In this document: piece by piece, positions 16,159-27,715 of the stretch | Position numbering within the stretch: the first letter of the stretch is position 1 | How the letters are laid out: each line of letters starts with the position of its first letter | Assembly (NCBI RefSeq): GCF_036884655.1 | Contig: NC_088330.1 | Span: 37,244,501-37,308,500, forward strand | From: Musa acuminata AAA Group | Taxonomy: Eukaryota; Streptophyta; Magnoliopsida; Zingiberales; Musaceae | DNA length: 64,000 bases | Direction: 5' to 3' | Notes under the pieces: generated by a model | The model's database searches: none | The model's input: the letters and a program-made list of their open reading frames with translations, nothing else | What the model was told of the DNA's origin: nothing | Program-made: the position numbers and the translations under genes

Positions 16159-19100
16159 AAAAATAAGTTGAATAGTTTGAAGGAACAATAGGATGAATAA
16201 CGACTGTGTACAAATTAATGATTGCTAGGACTGGTGATGTTTATTGTGCAGATGCTTCTTGCTAATTTGACAAATTCAGCAAGTGCTGGAAATTTTGCTT
16301 ATAGGACTAGTGACTAATTAACTCTTCTTCTATTTACCACAGTGACAGTTTCATCACCTTCAACCTCGGATGAGCCTTGTATGATCTTGTAGACATGCTT
16401 TTGAGGCCATATGTATAACTATTGCTCTAGGTAGATATACCTAGAGGTATCCTAAAGTTCGTAAGCCAAATTGTAATATGGAATTATCTCAAAATGTGTT
16501 AGGGTATGCATATGACGAATATGAGTACTCCTTGAAGCCATAGTCATAACACCTGTTTGAGCGATCCAATTTTGAGATTGTGAGTGAAAACAGCGATGGT
16601 ATTTATGAAGAAATTGTCCTTGAGCTGTTCCGGTATTATAATTGTTACTTCTTTTTTTTTAGTTTTGGATAGATAAACATCTTTTATTCATAAGACTTTG
16701 AATGGTTTAAGTTTGCAAAGGAATAAAGATTTTGGGTTTTGGTTGATCATGATTTACTTCTGAAAATGAGAAAGAAGCGAGAAAATCTTCTTTTTAACTC
16801 TGATTCTCCCACTAATCATTGATTTTCTTCAGGTTATTTTGAAAGTAACTGCTTCAGATTCAACCACACTGATTGTTTATATTACTATAAAACAACTCAA
16901 ACAAATTAGCCCTTTGAGTTTCCCTTATAGAAGTTACCATATTTGGGGTTTTGACTACCCTTAGTTCAATATAAGATTGTTTTTTTTCTTGTACTAATTA
17001 GGCATCATCAAGGATATCAAATGTAATGTGCCCTATTGTGGTGCTTCATTTTAAGGTTAGAACAGAGATTTATTAGAAACTCATAAAATGAATAATGCAA
17101 ACAAAGTTTTGTATACAGAGTGAACCGTTGACTTAGATTAACCAGCTGAATATTCTGAGAGTTTTGATTGATTAACTTCAATTTTCTTCCTGCTGCCTAA
17201 TCATTTTGCTTGTATAACACAGTAAAGGATAAAATCTTGAGACATTGACTGTCCCCTTTAAGGAACTCTCACAAATACATATGGTTTTACAGCACTTTTG
17301 ATTTTTTTACTTTCTTGTGTCTTTATGTTAAACATCCAATTGTTTATGTTTGAAAAGAATCAGCCTTCGTTAATGAATTCTAATTGAAATATGACACTCT
17401 AATAACCCTTTCTTAACAAACAAGAGAAACTGCTCGATTTTATCACTAAAATGACGAATAAGAAGAATAATAGTCATATGGTCTTCAGATGTTACAATCA
17501 TGACCATAGAAACATGAAATTTAACTTATTGATAAACATAAATAATGCTGCCAGCTGAAAGAGGACTAGGAAATGAGAGAGTATATGGTTGGAAGAATGG
17601 ATTATGGACCTAATAGCAATAAAAAAAATTAATTTAATAGGAGCTGGCTAGTTCGATAGACAATAAAATTGTAAAACCTTGTTTACAAGGTTTTCTTGAT
17701 GGAACAATTTATTGGAGCAGCAGCATGTTTTTCTTGTACCATTCAATGATTTTGCATTATTTGTTGCCCTTTTTTTTATTTAGTAGAACAATTTTGACCT
17801 TTTTATGCTTCAATCATGAATTTTAGATTGTAGATATAGCTTGCTAGTTTTCACCTGCTTGAAGAAGTTGATACATTTAGATTGTTCAGATAGATATTTG
17901 TTGGACCATCTCCAATTTTACGTTGGTTAACTGTTCACAGAGTGGGACAATGACCTACAACTTGTTCTTTCATCATTTCTTCGTTATATGTTGTAGCTGA
18001 ATGGCCATAAAAATTTTATAACAAGTTGGACACATCCATGTGTTTTTATATACATAGTTGAAAATTTTGGTTACCAAATCCATACTAATCTCGGGTGGAT
18101 GGTTTGTACGGTGTGTCTTAGTTTATAAATAACAATGGTTTTATGGTACGTATATCAAGAATAATGTTGTGCCTTAAAATGTAATAAAATTTCTAACTAT
18201 CGAATCCAACATTAGGTTCTTAACTGATATGATAAAATTAGAAGTGGGCTTGTGTATGATTCCAGAGTTTCTCATGAATTTATTCTCTCATTTCATTTAA
18301 ATACAACATCAAAAGAAAACTAACTTGTTTGATTTCTCAGAACTAATTTTCTTTTATCTCCTCAAAACTCTCTGTATCTTTTATTCATGTTGATTGCTTG
18401 AATACTTCTCAGATTCAATTCAAATATCTGTCTGTGCAATAATACCATAATGTAGTCACTGTATCTCAAGATGTGTTTCTGGATTTCTTCTTTTTTTTTA
18501 ACAATCCTTGTATTAGCTGGTTTAACATAAATGCAATTGTGAATTATCAGGAGACTGTAATAGCTTTTGGTAACTCACTGAAATTTTAAGGACCAATTTA
18601 TAAGGATTAAATTGTGGGTCCTAAGCTGCTGTCCATGTTGGCTTGTCCTAGTGTGTCTACAGTAAATGGCCTTGGCTAATTTCTGATGATTTCATCATTC
18701 ATTCACTTAGACACCAGGTTTCTACTTTCTTATCATGTATCCCAGTGATAGCAACAAGTGTTGTGAGGACTTGAAACACAATCAGATATTTCGTCAACCA
18801 AAATTACTTGCATGTTAATTAGTTGCAGTAGCAGGGTATTTCTCTGTTGTTGTTTGTTATTTGTTGTTAAAAGTTGTACTGATTAAATTGTGCCCATGCA
18901 TCCCATATTTTATACATTGGATCCAACAGTAGAATATGTGCATTCTTGTTATCGGTATGGCTAAGAGTACGATTTTATCGGTTAAATCGATATTTGTTGA
19001 TTGGTATTCTGTCCATCTGTCTAAAGATTGATGCCAGATCATAATATAATTCGGTAGTGATTGTTGTTTATTTTCTGGCTTTTTAATGATATCGACTGGG

Positions 19101-20793
19101 ATATTAGAGAAGTTATATCAGTAGTATTTGATGAAGAAGGTTGTTTAAACAAAATATAGTTGTTTGAGATGTTGAGGAACCAACCTTGGTTTGATATTAG
19201 GAGATGAATGGGTTCGACAAAGTATTCTGTAAAATTTTTTTTATCGAATTTGTATAGAGGTTGTGTCGGACAAGGATCCTGCTAAAGTTAATAACTTGGA
19301 AGAACAACAATGATTTAGGATTTGAAAGGTTCAAAGAGTTGTAGTTGCAGAAGCGTATCTGAGCCTTCATATAGAATGATATAGTGATCATAAGGATTAA
19401 GTGGGGGAGTTGATCCATGGAAGTGGTTTTGTCACATTGTTGAGTGTTACCTAAAACGTCGAGCATTGCGATTGACAAGATTATGTATGGTGACCGTATG
19501 GGTCATTCATTCTACCTGTCGTGCCGACAAGGCATATAAGTGGGTGGCTGTCTAGCTGGCTACCAATGATGCGGTGTTCGAATATCTATCATATCCATCA
19601 GTAAAAATCTCTCTCGAATGTGATGCTTTGATGCATGGCGTACTTCCAATATAAGCGTCATGAGTCAGTGTAAAGATGTCATTGTTTCAGCACAGATGTT
19701 GTGACAATTTATCAAGGATGGATTGGGTTTTAGATGGAGGATGTGATTGTTGATATGCCAAGGAAGAAGAATCGATGTTTTCTTACAAATTTGAGATGGT
19801 ACTGCTTTATGGGGGAATTAGTGAAGAGGATTCTCGCACCCCCATAAGAAATTGCATCTAGGAAGTATGGGATATTGGAAATGGAGAGGCAATTGTAGTG
19901 AGTGTGATGGGGAATTAATTAATGAAAGATAAATCTATTTTCTAAGGAGGTAAAAAAGTGAAGTTTGATCAGTAAAATTATTTTCTTATAAATAGATCAA
20001 AATGGGTTAATCATTAATAATAGCCTTAGGATGTAAAGACACTTTTCCTCCATAAAATTAATTATAGATTAATATTCATAATTAGTTATTTTTAACATCT
20101 CGATCTTTTTATATTTTTAAATGTTACGTTAGGATCCCTATATTTTCGAAATAAAATTATTTAATTTTTTTTTCTTATACTATCAACTATGAAAATATCG
20201 TACAATGAGATAGAGTTAATACAATAAAATGGAGTCAATATGTACCAAGTGATAAACCCTATAATATTTTTAGAAATAGAGTCAACATGTACTAAGTGAT
20301 AAACCCTATGATATTTTTACTCTTAGAATCAATATGATGAAAAATAAGATTAAATATTTTACTTTCATAAATAAAAATCAATAGGAATTAAAGTGATAAA
20401 AATAATTAATTGTATAAAATATAATCTATATGTCGCACGGAAAACCACTCATCCCTATCCCAAAGAGATGATAGGTTATCATAGCAATAAACATGAGCTC
20501 TTTCCAACTCTGAAACATTTTTATCTAATTTTTTTTTATTCTAACTATACCATGAGTTTTAGTCAGTATCGGATACCCGTCCCATTTAAGGTGGAGTATA
20601 ATAGGAGTTTTCATCATTGGCCTCAGTACAACACGAAATCTCTATTAAATGGAGAAGGAAAAGGATCGTACTAACGGAAAATGGACGTCCGTCGAAGGTT
20701 TGCACGCTTCAATGTACAACTCCGGTGTAGGAATCCCATCTCTCTCGTTGTCCCGTACATGGTTCAAGCTTAAAGGTCGGCGTACGGTGCGAG
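16159..20793. other. Long intergenic region without a recognised gene
   Basis: About 4.6 kb of mostly AT-rich DNA. Short ORFs on either strand (for example 18857-19042 and 19197-19478, minus) carry no family motif. The 19190-19920 section has a more balanced composition and could be decayed mobile DNA, but I could not match it to a family. No tRNA or hairpin gene was seen. Confidence 0.45.
20232..20325. repeat. Two-copy tandem repeat, period 47 bp
   Basis: GAGTCAATATGTACCAAGTG and GAGTCAACATGTACTAAGTG head two consecutive copies, each continuing ATAAACCCTAT and ATATTTTTA. The starts are 47 bases apart, at 20232 and 20279. Confidence 0.75.
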
Positions 20794-22047
20794 CTACGCG
20801 CATAGACGAAGCAGCGGGCCTTCGGGCCTCTCCGTGGCAAGCGATGGATCTCGGCTTGCTCCCTCAACCGTACTCAACCCTCCACTTGTGATCCAAGGAT
20901 GCCCTTTCTCATGTTAAATACGTATTAATGCCGAGGAGGAAGAATTTGTAATAATTATTTCTAATTAAATAAGACATATTAGCAGAAACAAATAGGAAAA
21001 GGAAGGCAGCTTTTCTTCTGCCAAGGTTTAGATCATCAATGTAATCGACCAAAAACTTCCGCAATAATTCATGAAGGGAAGAAATAAATCAAAGAATGAG
21101 TTTAAAAATCCCCAAATCCAAAACGAGAAAACAAATCTTCTGCGGTTAACAACAACAAATCGTCTAACAGAAAACAAAACGATCAAGATGATGGGCGGAG
21201 TGAGATCAAAGTTGAGACGAAGGGTCTGTTGGTGCTTACTGAGGACTTGCTCGGCGGAGAACCTTCTCGAGACGTCCCTGCAGAGCATCCGCCGCAGCAG
21301 GTCCTTGGCTGCCGGCGATACCGAGCGGAAAACCCTCGATGGGAACCTCAGGTTGGCCCTGGCCACCAACTCGAAGGTCTCCGCCGCCGTATCCCCGTAG
21401 AACGGCGGCGCTCCACCGGAAAGCATCATGTACATCACCACCCCAGCGCTCCATACGTCCACCTTCTCCCCGTACTCCCGCCCCATCACAACCTCCGGCG
21501 CCACGTACCACGGGGTCCCAACCAGCCCCCTCATCGGCGCCCGTCCCCCATCCGCCCCCAGGAAGCACTCCGCCGACCCGAAGTCGGCCAGCTTGAGCTG
21601 CCCCAGCGCGTCGAAGAGAACGTTGTCCGGCTTCACGTCCCGATGCGCCACCCCCCGCAGGTGACACGCCGCCACGGCCTCCGCCAGCGCTTGCACTACT
21701 GCCGCCGCCTCCGGCTCCGGGAACGGCGCTCCCCCGCGAGCGGCGATCCGGTCGTAGAGATCCGGGCCCTCGAGAAGCTCCACCACCAGGTGAACCCAGT
21801 CGTCGTCCTCGTACGCGTCGTGAATCTGCGCTGCGTGGGGGTTCCCTGAAGCGGCCAGGCGATGGACCTTCGCCTCCCGCGCCGCGCACTCGCGATCGAC
21901 GGCGTCCGCCAGGACCCGCTTCTCGACCGACTTTACGGCGAACTCCTCCCCGGTCGCCTCCGATCGGCACCGCCTCACCACCCCGAACCGCCCCCGCCCG
22001 ATCTCCACGCCGATCTGGTAGCCCCTCCTCACCAATGCCTCGCTCAT
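20794..22047 (-). CDS. PPCK: Phosphoenolpyruvate carboxylase kinase (PPCK)
   Basis: PPCK is a small calcium-independent Ser/Thr kinase related to CDPKs but lacking their autoinhibitory and EF-hand parts. It phosphorylates an N-terminal Ser of PEP carboxylase and relieves malate inhibition. Exon 1 is 22047-21240 and exon 2 is 20903-20794, separated by a 336-bp GT-AG intron; the join gives EQVLRHPWITSGG. Motifs are glycine loop IGRGRFG (16-22), Lys39, HRDVKPDN (135-142), DFG (155-157), APE (183-185), GREYGEKVDVWSAGV and FRSVSPAAKDLLRRML. A single intron just before HPW is the usual PPCK structure. I chose MSEAL at 22047 over an ATG eight codons upstream because PPCKs begin this way. The product is 305 residues, slightly longer than usual, with a 27-residue tail after HPWITSGG. 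Family members are mainly regulated by transcription and turnover. Confidence 0.92.
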
Positions 22048-22141
22048 GCCTCTCCAATCCGATCTCCACACTATAGAATCACGCCTTCTCTTCTACCTCC
22101 CGTCCGTCTCCTGCGACTCTTCAGTCCACCGTTGCTCGGTA

Positions 22142-22149
22142 TACTTATA
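22142..22149 (-). promoter_or_regulatory. Probable TATA box of the PPCK gene
   Basis: On the minus strand the sequence reads CTATAAGTATACC, about 95 bases upstream of the PPCK start codon. That leaves a leader of roughly 60-70 bases if transcription begins 30 bases downstream of the box. Placement only; the start site is not shown. Confidence 0.55.
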
Positions 22150-22980
22150 GTCTAAGACGAATCCGAATCGGAGAAGGAATATGCCCTGGCATTTGACCAC
22201 GTGGACGGTCGATTCCATCGGATCCCTATAATCGGACGGACGACGGACGGCCAAAGAACCCTCCACTCTATTAACTTCGAGCCGATGTCACTCTCACCCA
22301 CAATTACCAAACTATCCCAGGAGACAAAGCAACGGCTTAACTAATGGACATATATAATGTAGCGTGATTAGTTTGGTCTGTTAGGAAAATCCTCCGACGT
22401 GTCATGTCGTTTTGCGTATACTTTTGAACCATCAGTTCGTGAATCAGGACCGTCCGATTCGATTTTGAGTGAACTTGCACCGTCCGATCGGTAATTCACC
22501 AACAATTAGCGGAAATAACGTGAAATGACTTGCGCGTTCCAATAAGTTATCGTGGTCGCGGCCATGATAAGCCGTTGTAAATTTGACGGCGAGGGAGCAC
22601 GTGGCCCCACGTGGTTGGAGGAATAGGACGGCGCGCTCGGAGAATCCGCGAGGAAGTTGGACCAGTTTAAAACGTGTCCTTTACTTTTCTGTCTTTTTTT
22701 TTTTATTCCTCTGTGTTCTTTGTTTTTATTTTTTTATAGGTCGACATCAAAGACCGAGCGAAAATTCTCTGCTTTGACTCTCTAGACGATCGATAGCATG
22801 TCTCTTTGATACCTTGGAGATTCTATGTAAGATGTCAATGCTAGAATTAAACCTCCAATTCGAATCGAACTCGTGTAAGAGTTGAAAGCTAACCAAGGGG
22901 GCAGTTAGAATTATGAACCATGAGAACAAGGGCAGATGCATCTTCTTCCACTGCCCAGATTGCATGCATGGGCAAAGTCA
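22150..22980. other. PPCK upstream region
   Basis: Intergenic DNA with a G-box-like CCACGTGG motif near 22198-22205 and again around 22608-22616 (CCCCACGTGG). No ORF here has a recognisable product. Confidence 0.45.
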
Positions 22981-22984
22981 TTTC

Positions 22985-23340
22985 ACCGTATCTTGCTACA
23001 GCATCCGCCATTTGAGCGGCTGAATCAAGATTCAATCCCTCGACGAGCACCGCCGCCCACTTCCGATCTCGTCGTAGTCCCTCCCTACCGCTCCGATCCC
23101 ATCTCCACAGTCGAGAATCACGCACTCTCTTCTCCCTCTTCAGCCACTCGAGTCCATCGGCTCTCGGCTTGCCTAAGAACTGCGAATCGGGGGCGGAACG
23201 ATTCTACTTTGTCCGGTCCACTCGTAACCCCACGCGGGTTAAATGATCGGCTAAAAGGCTCGTGTGGGACCGGACCCACACCTTTAATGTCCGGTGCTCG
23301 ACGAACCGGCACCGTCGGATCGGATCAATCACGATAATGA
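22985..23340 (-). pseudogene. Diverged fragment of the PPCK 5' end and leader
   Basis: Part of this stretch aligns by eye with the PPCK 5' region. ATCTCCACAGTCGAGAATCACGC..CTCTCTTCT at about 23100-23135 matches ATCTCCACACTATAGAATCACGC..TTCTCTTCT at 22070-22102. Further shared words are CTCTTCAG...CCA, GCTCTCGG/GCTCGG and CTAAG...CGAATCGG. On the minus strand, 23085-23045 reads GRDYDEIGSGR, which echoes the glycine-loop start of PPCK with a small deletion. No start codon or kinase body follows. It looks like an old truncated duplicate in the same orientation. Alignment is by eye only. Confidence 0.5.
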
Positions 23341-23674
23341 ATGCACGGAAACAGACAGAGATGAGATGAAACCTATGGATATGTTTTCTATTTGTTCAAA
23401 AGATTACGTTTTATCACATCATAAAGGTCGTATCTTATCTACGAGTTTAAACTTTTAGATGAAATGACATTAATTAAGGTTTAAGAGGTTAAATATTTGA
23501 TAATCCCAAGATTAATCACGGAGGTCAGCGCGTCGTGGGGGTGTCCTGCAGCTGCAAGGCGGTGGCGCAATGGCGGCCGTTGGTTTCCGAGATCTAATCG
23601 GATTCTATATACGAACTACGCCCATATCCGAAATCTAATCCGATATCCGATCCCCTCGGGCATACGTCTCCCCA
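23341..23674. other. Intergenic and NAC gene promoter
   Basis: No gene seen. The last part is the likely core promoter of the NAC gene. Confidence 0.45.
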
Positions 23675-23680
23675 TATATA
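23675..23680 (+). promoter_or_regulatory. Probable TATA box of the NAC gene
   Basis: CCCATATATACG lies about 90 bases upstream of the ATG at 23766, a normal spacing for a plant core promoter with a short leader. Not verified experimentally. Confidence 0.5.
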
Positions 23681-23765
23681 CGTACTATCTACGCACATCA
23701 GAACCGACTCTCCTCCGCCGTGACTCCGGCAGACGCCGCGGAGGGGGGCGAACGCGCGAAAAATC

Positions 23766-26400
23766 ATGGAGAGACGAGGCCCCATCAGTCAGTTTCCGGC
23801 CGGCTTCCACTTCGTGCCCACCGACGGTGAACTCATCGGCCACTATCTCCGGGCCAAACTCGACGGCGAGGACTTGCAGTACAAAGCATTCAATGACGTA
23901 AAACTCTACGACTACCATCCTGCAGACCTCGTGGGTACGTGCGTCGTATACACCCATGTATTTCTGGAGTTGTATTCGTATCTGTAGCGAGTATTGTTCT
24001 ATTGCCAGAAAAATACGAAGATTATGGAGAAGGGAGGTGGTTCTTCTTCACGTCCAGAGAGCGCAAGTACCCCAATGGAATTCGTCCGAACCGTACCACC
24101 TGCGACGGCGATGGATACTGGAAAGCCACAGGCACCGAGAAAATCATCTACTATAATCGAAAGCCTGTTGGAATCCGAAGGTCCCTCGTCTTCTACACTG
24201 GGAAGGCTGGCAATGGCCAAAAGACTGATTGGATCATGCAGGAGTACACCACCAAGTCCACCTCTAACAAGCCGCATCGTAATTCCGACGGCTCTCACCA
24301 GCCGCATCGTAATTCCGACGGCTCTATGCAGGTATCGATAATTTTTAAGATTTGCTTTCGACTTGATTGATCCATGATAAATGGGTGCAATGATATTTGG
24401 TGATTTTGTAGTTGGATCCGTGGGTTTTATGCTCCATTCAAAAGAAGCGAGGAGCGGATAAGAGGAAGAGAAGTGATTTGGATAGTGGTGGACGCAGCAG
24501 AAGCAGCAGCCCTCCGCCTTCGAAGATTTCTAGAACAGGCGGAGGCGGAGGCGGCGGCGGCGGCAGCGTTCCCAACGAAGAAGGGCTGAGTTATATGTTG
24601 GCTTCGACCGGTTGTCAAGTTGGAGTTCATCAGGGTGGGTGGGATGATCCCCCGAGCATCTGCAACAATCAATTCGACCATGAAAACAACGCACCGCTGT
24701 ATGCTTTGCCCTTGGGGATGCAAGACTATCGTCGGTCTGCAACGGCTCGTCAAATGCTTTCGGCGGACTTCTCATCAGAAGCGGCGAGCTCATCATTGCA
24801 ATTCTATTCAGCCGAGGCCATGAACTCAGGTAAGCAAGTGTACCCAATGGAAGCGGCGAACTCATCACTGCGATTCTTTTCAGCCGAAGGCATGAACTCA
24901 GGACTGCAAGTCTGTGCATCAGAAGAGACCAACTCATCGCTGCGATCCTATTCAGCAAAAGCCATGAACTCACGAGAGCAACTCTATCCATCAGAAGCGA
25001 CCAACTCATCGCTGCGATTCTATTCAGCAGAAGCCATCAACTCCGCACAGCAAGTCTATCCATCAGAAGCGACGAACTCATCGATGCAATTCTATTCAGC
25101 AGAAGCAATGAATTCTGCACAGCAAGTCCACCCGACGATGAGATCAGAACAGAAATTCTACGCACCGGCGATCTCGGCCCAACAGTTCTTCCTACCACCA
25201 CCGCCGATGAACTCAGCGCAGCAAGTCTATCCGTCATTCCCGCCGATGAACTCGGCGGAGCAACTCTATTCGTCATTAATGCCGGTGAACTCAGCAGAGC
25301 AAGTCTACTATTCAGGAACGTCGATGAACTCGGCGGAGCAAGTCTATCCGTCATTAATGCCGGTGAACTCAGCAGAGCAAGTCTACTATTCGGGAACGTC
25401 GATGAACTCGGCGGAGCAAGTCTATCCGTCATTAATGCCGGTGAACTCAGCAGAGCAAGTCTACTATTCAGGAACGTCGATGAACTCGGCAGAGCAGGTC
25501 TATCCGTCATTAATGCCGGTGAACTCAGCAGAGCAAGTCTACTATTCAGGAACGTCGATGAACTCGGCAGAGCAGGTCTATCCGTCATTACCGGCGATGA
25601 CCTCCGGAGAGCAAGTCTACTCGTCATTACCGGCGATGACCTCCGCAGAGCAAGTGTACCCTTCGGGAACGTCGATGAACTCGGCAGAGCAGGTCTATCC
25701 GTCATTACCGGCGATGACCTCCGGAGAGCAAGTCTACTCGTCATTACCGGCGATGACCTCCGCAGAGCAAGTGTACCCTTCGGGAACGCCGATGAACTCC
25801 GCAGAGCATGTGTACCAATCAGCAACGCTGACGAACTCGGCACAGCAGGTCCTACCATTGGTCCACACGTCAGTGAACGACAACCAACTATCGGTCCACT
25901 CGTCGGTGCAAAACAATCCATCAGAATCAGCGTACTCGCAGGTAGAGCAGAACCCGCCGAACTCGGCGTTGCAAGGCAACTCATCAGAACTCACAAATAC
26001 AGACTCGCCGTTAGAACTACTTGACTTTTCAGATTTGCTTATCCAAGACGAAAACTTATTTGGCCGTCTACACTTGGAATTATGTGATGATCAACCACAG
26101 TTCCCTAATCTCTCTGAACAAGACGGAGGCTCGCTACAAGCACTTCCTGGTCATGGCGGCTCTGGTCTTCCTCCTCCTACCTCAGACATGCCTCCAAATA
26201 ATGATAGTAAGTTTCAAACAGGTCATCGTCATCTCTCTAAACAAGACGGAGTCTCGCAACAAGCTCTTCCCGGTCATGTCGGCACTGGTCTTCCTCCTAC
26301 CTCAGACATGCCTCCATATTATGATAGTAAGCTTCAAGCAGCTCGTCAACATCATGCACAGTATAATCCACAAATAAGAACACTGGTAAAGTTGATTTAG
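23766..26400 (+). CDS. NAC-domain transcription factor with a long tandem-repeat C-terminus
   Basis: Plant-specific NAC factor that should bind DNA as a dimer in the nucleus. Exons 23766-23934, 24009-24331 and 24412-26400 join in phase to 826 codons. NAC subdomains are [20 protein letters not shown] (10-28); [13 protein letters not shown] (45-56); [17 protein letters not shown] (65-80) and [12 protein letters not shown] (90-101); [14 protein letters not shown] (109-121) and KTDWIMQEY (128-136); [13 protein letters not shown] (166-177). Position A13 of A and the EL after G21 differ from the usual PPGFRFHPTDEEL. Two tandem copies of PHRNSDGS separate D and E. The C-terminus is extraordinary: about ten 12-residue units (residues about 286-405), then about seventeen 13-residue units (about 430-647) built on [10 protein letters not shown], then two 41-residue copies (26110-26352). 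It is Ser/Gln/Tyr-rich and probably disordered, perhaps an activation region. No membrane anchor is seen. Most NAC proteins are 300-600 residues. Confidence 0.9.
24775..25140 (+). repeat. 12-residue coding repeats in the NAC C-terminus
   Basis: The frame alternates units such as [12 protein letters not shown] and [12 protein letters not shown], giving a 12-residue period and a 24-residue (72-bp) higher-order period. Units carry NS at fixed positions followed by L/Q-rich and aromatic residues. About ten units are visible. They are more diverged than the 13-residue units that follow, so this half is older or less constrained. Confidence 0.85.
25204..25860 (+). repeat. 13-residue (39-bp) coding tandem repeats in the NAC gene
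   Basis: About seventeen units follow the pattern [13 protein letters not shown] or [13 protein letters not shown]. Copies are nested in higher-order periods: the word GGAACG recurs at 25315, 25393, 25471 and 25549 (78 bp apart), then at 25666 and 25783 (117 bp apart). The near-identity of the 78-bp and 117-bp blocks points to recent unequal exchange or slippage. All length changes are multiples of three, so the reading frame is kept. Confidence 0.92.
26110..26352 (+). repeat. Two 123-bp coding repeats near the NAC stop
   Basis: [17 protein letters not shown]... and [17 protein letters not shown]... are two consecutive 41-residue copies, both containing [10 protein letters not shown] and DSK. 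They are a separate in-frame duplication from the shorter repeats upstream. Confidence 0.85.
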
Positions 26401-27621
26401 TTAGTCTTTAGCATGAGTTCGACTAGTGTAGATACAACATATACAGTGTAGCATCAGCATGTATGGTCATATACAATGTAGTATCATCATATCTCTACAT
26501 TATATATTAAACAAAATTCATATTTTTACAGTGTGTCAATCAGCATCTACTAGTGTAGATCAGGTATTTTGTTTCATATACAGTGTAGTATTTTGTGCAA
26601 ATAATACATCTTGGGATGAACAGTATCTGTTGTCACCTTGCAAATCTTTACTACCTTCAAATTTAGATGACAACTATTTATGATTGATTTTATCTGTTTT
26701 TAGTTATAGTGAGGATACAATGAAAAGAAATACCACTACCAACTCATCTATCTTTGTCGATTCTGCAGTAGCTATTTACAGTCCTACAAAAATCCAATCT
26801 CTCATCTCTTTACTTTGATTCAAGATAACAAGTTCCTGTTAAGAGAAACAATCATATCTTTTATATGTTGCATTTGGATCATGAGATTCTTAAAGAAGTT
26901 TACTATTGATAATCCTCATTTTAATATTAAAATATATAATTTTACTATTTAGTGTATTATTCTCTTCATCTTTTCATCTCAAACACATTAATATATTTTT
27001 TTTATCATCTAAAAAATTATATTTAATTATCAACGTTAGAAGCATCCGATTGTCTACGTATATATGTATATTTATGATCTACTTGTATCTTTTCACCCCC
27101 AAGAAAGCACGAAGTGGATTAAGGTAGCTTAAACTAAACAATTAGTCAAACAAGTCTAATTTGGTTGGCTCCATTTGTACACGTACACATCCTTCAAATC
27201 CTACTCTGGCAGTTCTTTGTTGGCTGCGATGATTGACGACTGGTAATTTGAGATGGGAATAGACAAGGTTGACATCAACGTCTTGAATCCATTCATCGTA
27301 TGGACCATCATAATTCATATCGATAGCTATGTTTGGTGCATTCGTGTACTTCGTAGAACAAACGATATCACATTGAGCATCAAAGAGGAAATTGGAATAT
27401 CACAACTTTTAATTAAAGGTTTTCCTTTACTTTTTCTTTTGTTTTGCTCATCTCAATGCTCTCTCTCTCTCTTTTTTTTGGTCTTTGTTTTCCATCAAAC
27501 TTATCATACTAATGTGACGATGGATTAATGAAGTCGGTAGGATTACTTTTATGTTAAGATCAACTTATTTTAAATCAATTAAACATGTGAAATTTAGCAC
27601 CCAAAAAAGTAGATAATGTAG

Positions 27622-27622
<1 letters not shown>
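26401..27622. other. NAC 3' flank and intergenic region
   Basis: The first 200 bases repeat the word ATATACAGTGTAG and similar several times and probably belong to the 3' UTR. No gene is recognised further on. Confidence 0.45.

Positions 27623-27623
<1 letters not shown>

Positions 27624-27712
<89 letters not shown>
27624..27712. repeat. (AT)n microsatellite
   Basis: About 44 uninterrupted AT dinucleotides. Length is likely to be variable and may be imprecise in the assembly. Confidence 0.95.

Positions 27713-27715
<3 letters not shown>

Noticed and set aside
21229..21849. 206-codon plus-strand ORF antisense to the PPCK kinase
   Set aside because: It lies wholly opposite conserved kinase motifs, and its His/Pro/Arg-rich translation is what antisense GC-rich DNA produces.
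25037..25984. 315-codon minus-strand ORF opposite the NAC repeats
   Set aside because: It simply mirrors the 39-bp repeat array, since a repeat with no stop in one frame extends automatically; it has no start context or promoter.
27624..27712. Long AT dinucleotide run as a functional element
   Set aside because: It is a simple microsatellite; cruciform or matrix-attachment roles are possible but nothing in the sequence supports them specifically.
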